The notes beneath the pieces were generated by a model. It was not told the origin of the DNA and did no database searches. It saw nothing but the letters and a program-made list of their open reading frames with translations. A DNA stretch of 64,000 nucleotides from contig NC_092520.1 in NCBI RefSeq assembly GCF_037038585.1, forward strand, positions 15,001-79,000, read 5' to 3'. A program made the position numbers and the translations under genes. Positions 12,031 through 21,189 of the stretch are shown here, piece after piece. Each line of letters opens with the position of its first letter. The first letter of the stretch is position 1. This DNA is from Patagioenas fasciata (lineage: Eukaryota > Chordata > Aves > Columbiformes > Columbidae).

Positions 12031-13830
12031 TTGAATCTCCAAAACACTGGGAAAGGGACTGTCCCCCCCATGCCCACATCTACATCATCCCAGATGACTG
12101 CACAACCTTTGCCTACACAATTTAACAGGTGCAGAGATAAACCGTGGACTCCTAGAGCTCAATGCCCCCACCCCAGACTCCACACGTGCGGGCAGAGCAG
12201 CTCCAGGCCAAATGGGGACGTGCGCAGACAAACACGCCACAAAACACGATGGACAACACAAGTGCAACGTGACCAAAAACGCCCCAAAACAACAGCAATG
12301 CGAAAACCACAGATGGCATCAAAGTCACCTATAGGAAGGCAGTAACAAGGCAAGGAGCCTCTTTGGCAACCCCAGGGAAAAAAAAAAGGAGCCAAACATC
12401 ACGGCCCCTTACGAGACGGCGGCACTGGCGCGTTCGCACAGAGACGGCGGCACTGGCGCGTTCGCACAGAGACGGCGGCACTGGCGCGTTCGCACAGAGA
12501 CGGCGGCACGACCTAAGAACTTCTTCCCAGCATCTTGAAGTGCCAGTCCCTGAGACTGGACGGGTAGAGAGCTGAGCTGCTGATACAGCCCAGAATGACA
12601 CCATAAATCACAACTGACCAGAAACATCTAAAAGGCAAGAACCATCCACGATTTCCTCTGATGATACAAGAATCCAGCACCCGATTGGCACTCTGCCAAT
12701 TAGCACTGGCATTCCCGATCTCAAGATGGCACCAGAGATGCCTGTTGGACCTCTGGAGCACAATGAGACCCCGCAATCTTCTAAGAGGCGGAAGGCAGGT
12801 TTCCCAAACTACATGACAATACAGACAGACACTGGAGCTGCCCTGCCCGGCACACCCTGGCATAGCACTGTAAAGGTCCCTGGACCCTGTACCACCCAAA
12901 CCGGACTGAGCCTCCACAGCCCTTTCCCTTATCACGACTTGACCCCCGCCCTGTCATTCCCGATCCTGTCCCAGCCCTCGTGCCTCCACTTATCTTTCTC
13001 GGGACCAAAGGACAGAATCCATCTTCGACACAGAAAACGCCACGTGTGCTAATGGACATCTGGGAGCGTTGCCCAGTTCCTCTTCAACATCTACAATAAC
13101 ACGAGAAAACACACGCTCGCTAAGCCACCGCAGCACTAAGTATTGTACAGTAAAAGTCGACCCCTTCCGCGACACCCACCTCCACAGAAGTTCCGGGGCG
13201 ATCCGCTTGGCGTCTATTGCCACGGTTGTAGTCGCAAACCCTCGTGTCTCGTTGCACCTAATACAGCGATAAACAGAAAACTGTAACGCTTTGCACTAGT
13301 CCCCAGCCCCACGCTCTTTCAAGCCCCCACCGTGGCTCACGGCAAACGCTCCTCGAAGTCCAAAGGGCCCAAAAAGACGCTGCAAAACAAGAAACAAACT
13401 CTGAACCGAGTCACCGCACCATACTGGGCTCCTCAACACCAACCGCCACCTGACCTTAGCTGCTGGCCGGCCTGCGCCTTCGCCCCTCCGAGCTCCTCTG
13501 AGCCACCTCCAAAAGCAAAGGCACTTGCTTGGATGCTGCCCAAAACCACTCTGCCCGTAGACGATACCATCTCACTCTCCTTTACCTAGGCCGCTTGCCC
13601 GCCTGGTCGCCCTTGCTTTGGACTACCATGCTGTAGACGACAAAGAGGTGGAGCTACTGCCTGTAAAACACAAAGGACGGTCATACCTGCACCGGCAGCA
13701 CGAGACCTGAAACCGGCTGATGCTTCGACCTGGCGCTCGTTGCTCGCCTTGCCCGAGGACCTGTGGTGCGGATACCCAGCGTTCCTCTTTACTTCGCACC
13801 TATTAAACAGATAAAGGATCAAACTTTAAT
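12030..13830 (-). repeat. Old array unit 5
   Basis: Anchor near 12150. It holds a 28-bp minisatellite of about three and a half copies (12413-12510), a flip element at 12519-12541, and exon candidates Ea-Ee and Q between about 13100 and 13805. Several splice signals are damaged, for example the acceptor before Eb reads GGAG rather than GCAG. The unit ends where the 505-bp repeats start, and no P exon remains. Confidence 0.7.
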
Positions 13831-13845
13831 AGAGACACACGTCAC

Positions 13846-15200
13846 ATCTTTGTACCACTACTCCTGAAGCTCTTACCTCAAACAGACACCTCCGCTTCTC
13901 CAAAGACTTCTGCTCACGTAGATTAAACGGCTCAAAAGCTGTCGACTGCTGAAGGAGTGGCAGAGAACCTGCACTGAAACCGCCCTGGACCTGAATGAGC
14001 TCCCTGCCTGGGGACTGAAGCTCAAATACCCTGAGCCCCGCCCACCCCCTTCCCACAACCCCCAAGGAAAGGGGAGGGGTCGATAGCCCGGGCTCCACCC
14101 ACCACCCTTATCTAATTAGCTGGAATCTCACTGGAAATGACAGCACCTGCACATTATTACTGCTATTGCACCTGCAATAGGACTGAGGATGGATTTCAAG
14201 GTATATTTTCCAGGGAGCAGAGAGAAAATGAAATACAACAACTAACACTTTATTTTAATTACGATCAGGAATTCTGCAAAATTGCAAAGCACCTGGAATT
14301 AAATCAACAAACGAAACATAACGACAAACATACTTTGTACCACAGCTGCTACTGAACCTTCGCTACTCCTGAAGCTCTTACCTCAAACGAACACCCCTGC
14401 TTCTCCAAAGACTTCTACTCACGTAGATAAAACGGCTCAAAAGCTGCCAACTGCTGAAAGACTGGCAGAGAACCTGCACCAAAGAGTTCCCTGGACCTGA
14501 ATGAGCTCCCTGCCTGGGGACTAGAGCTCAAATACCTGAGCCCCGCCCACCCCCTACCCATGATCCCTGGGAAAAAGGGAGGGGTCGATCGCCCCGGGCT
14601 CCACCCACCACCCTTATCAAATTAGCTGGAATCTCACTGGAAATGACAGCACCTGCACGTTATTACTGCTATTGCACCTGCGATGGGACTGAGTATGGAT
14701 TTCAAGTTACATTTTCCAGGGAGCAGACAGAAAATGAAATACAATACCTAACACTACATTTTAATTACGATCAGGAATTCTGCAAATTTGCAAAGCACCT
14801 AGAATTAAATCAACAAATGAAACATAATGACAAACATACTTTGTACCACAGCTGCTACTGAACCTTTACTACTCCTGAAGCTCTTACCTCAAACGAACAC
14901 CCCCGCTTCTCCAAAGACTTCTGCTCACGTAGATAAAACGGCTCAAAAGCTGCCGACTGCTGAAGGAGTGGCAGAGAACCTGCACTGAAGAGTCCCTGGA
15001 CCTGAATGAGCTCCCTACCTGGGGACTGGAGCTCAAATACCCTGAGCCCCGCCCACGCCCTTCCCACAATCCCTGGGGAAAGGGGAGGGGTCGATCGCCC
15101 CGGGTGCCGCCCACCACCCTTATCGAATTAGCTGGAATCTGACTGGAAATGACAGCACCTGCACGTTGTTACTGCTATTGCACCTGCGATGCGACTGAGT
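13846..15200. repeat. 505-bp tandem repeat, three copies
   Basis: The motif CTCCTGAAGCTCTTACC recurs at about 13861, 14366 and 14872, a period of 505-506 bp. Each copy has a CpG-poor half with CCCGCCCACCCCC and GGGGAGGGGTCGAT and an AT-rich half with ATTACTGCTATTGCACCTG. The third copy breaks off into the GGTCA minisatellite. Diverged copies of the same repeat occur at about 50210-50760 and 52200-52640. The plus-strand 72-codon frames (14137, 14643) are repeat by-products. Confidence 0.9.
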
Positions 15201-15289
15201 ACGGATGTTAACTTAGATTTTCTAGGAATTAGATTGAAATTGAGATACAATATTTATATTACTAATAAAACTGTGTATTCAAATTTCCT

Positions 15290-16060
15290 ACAAAAAGGGG
15301 CAGAGCTCAGTATCAAATATCAGAGGTCAGCGGCCAAGGGTCCGAGGTCAACGCTCTTATGTCAAGGATCAAAAGTGGAGGGTCGTGGCTCAAAGGTGAG
15401 ACTTTGAGGGTCAGAGGGTCAGACTCAAAATACGGAGGTCAAAAGTCTACTGTCGGAGATCCGAGGTCAAAGGTGAATGGTTGAGGTCAAATGTCGAGGG
15501 TCAGAGAGTAAAGGTCAGAACTCAAAGATCAGAGTGAAGGGTCAAATGACAGAGAACAAGGGTGGGGTCAGAAGTTGAAGGTAAATATGTTAAAGGTCAT
15601 GAAGTCAAATGGCAAGGGTCACGGGTCATAACTGGGAGGTCAAAGGTCAAGGGTCAGGGCGCAGAGGTCAAATATTGGGATAAAAGCTCAAATGGGGGTC
15701 AAGATGCTGTGGTCGGTGTCAAAGGCCAATGATCAAAGGTCAACTGTCAGAGGTGATGCGGTGGAGGGTCAGGGTCGAGGGGTCAAGTGTGAGGGCTCAA
15801 AGGTCACAGGTCGACTGTCAGGCATCAAAAGGCGGTAGTAGAAATTCAGAGGTCATGGGTCACAGATCGGAATGCAAAGGTCGGAAGTCCAGGGTGAGTG
15901 TCAAAGAACACAGGTCAAAGGTCGGGACCAAAAGACAAATGTCGAGACGAATATCAGAGGTCCTGGGTCGGGTGAAGGGTCAAATGTCAAGAATCAAAGG
16001 TTAAAGATCAGCGATCAGAGGTCAAGGATCGGATGTCAGAGTCAAGGCTCACAAGTTCTC
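15290..16060. repeat. GGTCA minisatellite
   Basis: About 770 bp made of short variable units, mostly 6-30 bp, containing GGTCA or AGGTCA. Many are direct repeats with 1-nt spacing, for example at 15637-15656. The arrangement is irregular and all copies point the same way. AGGTCA is the half-site bound by many nuclear receptors, so the tract would be a dense array of DR1-like sites by sequence. Whether it acts as one is unknown. Confidence 0.85.
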
Positions 16061-16410
16061 TACAGGCCTCTGTCAGACTGGGTCAGGCCCTGTCAAACCC
16101 ATTGAGTCTCTGTCAGTCACCATTGAGCTCCCTCAGGCTGTGCTAGCCCTTGTCAGGCTCTGTTCCTCTTTGTCACTCTTTGTCTGGCCTTATCGATCTT
16201 TGTTATGCTCTATGGGGCTCTGTCGGACCCTGTCAACGTCTGTTGCTCTTTATTGAGCTTTCTCAGGCTCTGTCAGATTTTTGTCGATCTTACTCGTGGT
16301 TTGCTGAGCTTTACAAGCTCTATCGGACTTCGTTGGGCTCTCTCACGCTTTATTGGGCTGTCTCTGTTTCGGTTGAACTCTGTTGGTTTCTGTCGGGGGC
16401 GGGGGGTGTG
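16060..16410. repeat. TGTCAGGCTCTG minisatellite, copy 1
   Basis: Irregular repeats around CTCTGTCAGGCTCTGT and variants with TTGTTGGGCTCTGT. The same family reappears at 52655-53000, again next to copies of the 505-bp repeat, which suggests the two regions descend from one duplicated block. Confidence 0.8.
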
Positions 16411-16990
16411 GTTTCTGAGCGAAGTTCGCGGACTCTGAACCGGGGGCTCCGTCTGCGTTCCCCCTGGGTCCGAGAGCGTCCCCGCTCGCCCGCGATCCCG
16501 GGAACTGATACGACCCTCGGAGGGTGGAGGAGAACCCGCTTTCTCCCGTTTAGGAGTACGCAAAAAGGGGGACGGGTGGTGGTTTGACGCCAGCCTAGGA
16601 GCGTGGGGGCTCCTTACGGGCGTCCTGGAGTCTCCTGGGTACTGGGAAAGGAGCCGGGGAACCCCCGAACCGTTTGGAGGGGTCTTCGGGTGATGCTCCC
16701 GCTCAGATCGAGACGCCTTTGTGATTCCTGAAGAGTGGTCCCCTCCCTGTCCTTCCGGCCTCACACTGTATCCCCCGCTGTATCATTGGCTCCCAAGGAC
16801 AGGAGGCCCCATGGCATCCTTACGGTCTCCCCCAGCCCCTATACACTCTGTTCATACCCCTCCTGAACCCCACTTTCGACACCAGGGATGGGGCTGTGTC
16901 CCCGGACGACGCCCCGGCCTGTCCCCCAGAGACCTGTGACGGTGGGAAAATCCATCGCTTTAATGGAAGGGGGGAGGGGTGGGCGCGAGG
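16410..16990. other. GC-rich segment, nothing recognised
   Basis: CpG-rich DNA between the minisatellite and the minus-strand LTR. Open frames on both strands (16150-16587 plus, 16273-16764 minus) have no recognisable domain and overlap each other, as expected in stop-poor GC-rich sequence. Confidence 0.4.
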
Positions 16991-17335
16991 GGGAAAAATC
17001 ATGGACTCCACGCAATCCAATATGAATTCGGGCAAAGCCATTTATTACAGAAACAAGCCTCCTTGTATATGCGGTTATTTCTCGATCACACGTCCACGCT
17101 CCGAGCGTGCGGTAGCCGATGGGACGCTGTTTGTGTTCGCGAGCTGTCGGCGCACCCGAGTCTCGCTGCTCGTGGGTCTGTTGATTTACGTGGTGTTTTC
17201 GGCTTTCCGAGGTGGCCTTCAAGTTCCTTTGTGCCTTGCTAGTTCAGTAACGAATCTCCATCTCATAGAAACCCGTCGGCACAGTAACTTCCAGAAAATC
17301 CCTCGACTCTCCCTCGATTCCCCCTTTTTATTTTT
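16990..17335 (-). mobile_element. Probable minus-strand ERV 3' LTR
   Basis: Read on the minus strand, a polypurine tract of A-run plus GGGGGAA (plus 17319-17335) is followed about 250 nt later by a TATA-like CATATACAAGG (17062-17072) and, about 20 nt on, by AATAAA (17041-17046). This spacing is the U3-R layout of avian retroviral LTRs. The end near 16990-17010 is not exact and no target-site duplication could be found. It directly follows a transmembrane-envelope-like fragment, which supports the assignment. Confidence 0.55.
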
Positions 17336-17404
17336 GAACCGGCCTAGCCTTGTTTACGACACGCTGATTCGTCTTTGAAATACGCTGCAGCGTACAACGT
17401 AGGA

Positions 17405-17600
17405 TTACTGACATAAGTAAGGCTTAACTGCATCATATGTAATTGTAATGAATAAGATCAAATATCCAGCAATTTCCAAGCTTTGAAACCATTTGTCAAA
17501 GCCTAATTCTACTATAACAATCTCATTAACGTGCTGATGTAATTTGTCGAAACTGCTATGAATAGATTGCGAACAATCAGACGAGTTTATATGACACATT
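17405..17600 (-). pseudogene. ERV envelope transmembrane-subunit remnant
   Basis: A 64-codon minus-strand frame with a Cys/Asn-Ser region, S-I-H and an amphipathic heptad-like stretch, then F-D-K-W-F and a hydrophobic segment (I-A-G-Y-L-I-L-F-I-T-I). This order, from end of ectodomain to pre-membrane aromatic motif to membrane anchor, matches the C-terminal end of gammaretrovirus-like transmembrane envelope proteins. It lies immediately upstream (minus strand) of the polypurine tract and LTR, as env should. Only the C-terminal tail remains. The surface subunit, the fusion region and the rest are absent, so it is a fragment of an old insertion. The assignment rests on motif order, not on alignment. 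Confidence 0.5.
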
Positions 17601-17629
17601 CTCTCAAATTCTTCACTACCGTGGCCTAG

Positions 17630-19660
17630 CGTGCAAAGTAAAAGATCTACGGGGAATCGGGCGGCGTGAAAAACGCGGCGTCCGCGGAAGAAGGAGTAAC
17701 GGTGAAAACTATTGTGCGCCTGGCTGCGCGAATGGGAAGATGTTTGGAAACGGACGCGGTGGGGCGTCTTTTACTGTTCGCTCAGCGGAACGGGTGTGTT
17801 TGATCGACGAATGGATTTTTTTCTCCCGATACGTGGGAGGAAATAGGGACTGAACTGTGGGAAGCGGTCACGATGTGGAACCGGGAGGCTCACGACCTCA
17901 CAGGGCCCTGGCGGGAGGTCGGGCGACTGATGCGGGAAGTCTCGGAGGAGCCGGAGCTGTGCGCCGTCGCCTCGGAGCCGTCCGCCGTGAACTGCCGCCC
18001 CTCAGAGAACTCCGAAAAATTGATACCGCTGGTATGTCCCGTATCAGATTTGGAGTTCTGGAGCGCAGAGCAAATCGTGCGCTCTGAACCGTTTAAGCCG
18101 TTCCCTGCCTCCGACAACGAATGGCATTGACCTGCGAGTTTCGACGAGCCGGGACGACTTAATCCGTCTGACGTGGCTTTGCCGGAGCGCCCGATGGAGC
18201 GCCGGGGTGGAGCGCCGCGGAATCGCCCTTACTTCCGAGAGGAGACTCTTGTGCGTGGACTGAATGACTTACTGAGACGGCGAGAGAGACATATGCGAGA
18301 AGTTCTAAAAGCTAAGAAACCGTTGATGGCGACAACAGCAAAACTTTGCATTTAATAGCGTATGAAAACGTATCATATGCGATTAAGGACGGGTGAGAGG
18401 CAAGTAACAGGGAATGTAAAAACGTGGAAAATGAGAATGGCAGGAGGCGGAACTGGACCTCTCTCCTGAGGAGCTCTGAATTAAAGAAGAGGGAATACAA
18501 AAATGGGCTAGACAATGTACAAAGGATGGGATGTGGTCTCTGCTTCTGTAAAAGAAACAGATGAATATTTGAGAGCGGTAGACAAAAAAAGGCTAGACAC
18601 TGGATGGGCGGATGGGTTTATGAATACACGTCGACTTACTGATCCGCGGAGAAACGTGATGGAAATGTATATCGGTGATAGTAACGATAATTTGGGTGCT
18701 GCCCCTGTGCGTTATGGCTGAGATACTCCTCGATATCGCTCTTATAATGCAGTGCAATGCTGGCGAGGGGTAATCGTAGATGCAACCGTTGAAGGGTCTA
18801 TGTTAGCTGATGGTATTATAGCGATGCCGCTGCACGTAGATAACAGAGGACAAAGGCAGTTGTCGCCCTTTGATTGGAAAAACGTTGATAAATTGCAAAT
18901 TGCAGAAACGCAATAGGGTAAGGACAATAAATATATGATGCAGCAAATGCATTAATTTTTTTACGAGGCAAGTACGGACTCCAACAAATCTTAAATGCAT
19001 TGATGAAGTTATTCGGTCCCCCAATGGGGTATTTGCTGTTCTTGGGCAAGTGGCAGGGAAGGTGGAACTGGCAGGATTAGAAAATGTTAATTTACCAGCG
19101 GGTCATCTCTTACGATTACCTACCGTTGAGCGACTGCTAGGTCGTGGGAGATACGCGGATGGTGCTGCTCCGGCGGAGCTTCGTCCGAGGATTTTGTGGC
19201 AGGGGCTGGCTCTGGCAGCAGTGAAAGAAACGCCAAATATATGTAACCCTGTGCTACCGTATTCTACAATAAAGCAGGGTCCTGAGGAACCATACATGAA
19301 GTTTGTGGACCATTAAAAAGAAGCTATACATGCTTCTCCTAACCTGACTCCAGAGGCAAAACCTGCTGTATAGAAATATCCGGCCGTGATGAATGCGAAC
19401 GCCCGATGCCGACGGAAATTAGCCGGCTAGGGAAAAACTGCTTCTGCGACGCAGACCGTGGGAGCTTGGACACGAGTAACGATGGTGCGACGGGAGGTAG
19501 AAAAACGAAAAATACACGCCCGAGCCCACACTGAGGCCTCGGCGGCAGCGCTTTAGCCTGCGATGAAAACCAAAGGTGTTGTTCTGCGGCCTAGCGTGTT
19601 TTACTTACGGACAGACGAGACATCTGAAAAGAAACTGCCCACGGTACACTTAACGGCATT
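17630..19660 (+). pseudogene. ERV gag pseudogene, class II (alpha/beta) type
   Basis: Matrix-like sequence starts near 17702 and reads through W-E-E-I-G-T-E-L-W and G-P-W-R-E-V-G-R-L, with an in-frame TGA at 17801-17803 and another stop at about 18128. A proline/acid-rich middle follows in shifted frames. Capsid N-terminal sequence lies at 18725-18918, including P-F-D-W-K, and ends at a TAG. The capsid C-terminal part at 19050-19430 has the major homology region (Q-G-P-E-E-P-Y near 19275-19310), broken by stops. The tail of a zinc knuckle (G-x3-H-L-K-R-N-C) is visible near 19607-19640. Gag would assemble the virion, but at least four stops and several frame changes make this copy non-functional. 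No primer-binding site or 5' LTR was found. Confidence 0.8.
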
Positions 19661-20780
19661 ACAAAAATGGCATAATTGCCAAATTAATTGTGTAGCACAT
19701 CCTCTTTATATTGTGGCAGTTGTACAAATAATATGTAGAGCGCATCTGCGGCAAGTTTCCAATGCCTTGTTGTTTGAAGCGTTATTAGATTTGTGAAACG
19801 TGTGAGATTATAGGACAGCACCAGTAATTATAATGCATATAAAAAGCCACTCTAACCTACCAGGTGCTCTAGTTGACGGAAACAACATTATACACAAATT
19901 TGTAGCGATAACAAATGTATCTCCTTATGAATGAGCCAGACACGCTCACGAATACTTCCATCGATCCTCGGCGTCGCTCCGAACGTGCTTCACGCTGACC
20001 GAGGAACGAGCTGGATCCGTTATGACAGCTTGTCCTGATTGAGCCGACGTAATGCCGTTGCGACAAAAGGCGGTAAATCCTCGGGGCTTGCGACCGGATC
20101 AGTTATATCAAACTAATATGACTGAATTTGCACCATTTGGCCAACGAAAGTACATTCGTGTGTCCATACACACCTGTTCAGGACTACTGCATCAGTCCTC
20201 AGCAAACGCAAAAGTGGTAGAGCATCATTTATTACAATCTCTTGCTCTCAAGAGTGTTCCTACACATATCAAAACAGATAAGAGTCCCGCCTACCGTTCT
20301 GGCACACTTGCAACCTTCCTCGTCTTGTGGAAGGTACAACACCTGGTCAAAGTCCCTTATAATTCTACTGGCCAAGCAATTATGGAACGTGCACACCGCA
20401 CCCTGAAAAATGTTTTGTCTGTTTTGATAAAACAAGAGGGAATTGATGTGAGTCCAGAAGAAGCTTTTATGAACGCATTGTATGTACTGAACTTGCTTAA
20501 TCCTAAAAGTAACACTGAAATGGAACCTGTTGTTATGCACCATATAAAAAATGTCAAAGATTTTTCTGAAAATGTACCTAAGGTTAGTGTGTTTAAACTG
20601 ACAACACAAAGATAGGAAGGTCCTATGTCATTAATAACCTGGGTAAGGGGATATCCTTGTGTTTCTAAAAGTAACCATAAAAATGGATCCCAGTAAAGTA
20701 GGACAGACATTGGCGACCTAACGAAGAAAAATCCAATTGCAACAATGACAACCCTTAACCTTACAAGTGTTATTACTTTT
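19660..20780 (+). pseudogene. ERV pol remnant: RNase H tail and integrase
   Basis: Protease and most of reverse transcriptase are deleted, since only about 150-200 nt separate the gag zinc knuckle from an RNase H-like tail (I-K-S-H-S-N-L-P-G near 19835-19880). The integrase zinc domain follows at 19900-20050, but its C-x-x-C end is broken by a TGA where the second Cys belongs. The catalytic core is open at 20052-20615. The expected first catalytic Asp is Asn (Q-T-N-M-T), the second Asp is present (K-T-D-K) and the Glu is present (G-Q-A-I-M-E-R-A-H). A C-terminal SH3-like piece (I-T-W-V-R-G-Y) follows in another frame up to about 20700. The enzyme cannot be active. Confidence 0.85.
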
Positions 20781-21160
20781 AGCAAAGGATGTAGCCAATG
20801 TTGACAATAAGACTTCATAAAATAGAGCTGCAGTGAATTTTTCAATATTAGCCATGGTCACAGTTATGAAGAGTTTAATTGTAACTGCAGTTGGAAATTT
20901 TATTTAATATAATATTAACAATACGCCACAAACACAGTGTGAAATACAGGGTAAGAACATTAAGATTTATACAGTTACAATTACCAAGAACAGACCTGTT
21001 TTGAAGGCTCTTTTTAAGCATCGAGAACATCCAACTCCAAATACCCAACATCTTCTATTACTTTGATGTTCTGCAAATCTTAAAATATAAAAATATAAAA
21101 GACAGGGAGATGTACCGGCAGAGTCCCCCACTCCCAGATGGATGGAGCTGTCACCAGCCA
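20780..21160. other. AT-rich junction before the 2.7-kb array
   Basis: Anonymous AT-rich sequence between the retroviral remnant and the first array unit. It may include degraded env or 3' sequence of the element, but I see no polypurine tract or LTR end. Array sequence starts at about 21160, where similarity to the later units begins. Confidence 0.4.
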
Positions 21161-21189
21161 GACTGAGAGATGAAGCCAGAGACAAAAAA

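Noticed and set aside
13846-15200. CR1 LINE or other named transposon for the 505-bp repeat
   Set aside because: No reverse-transcriptase frame and no CR1-type 3' octamer repeat was seen. It behaves as a tandem repeat.
17630-21160. A complete provirus with two LTRs
   Set aside because: No primer-binding site, no flanking LTR pair, and protease plus most of reverse transcriptase are missing. Only remnants can be supported.
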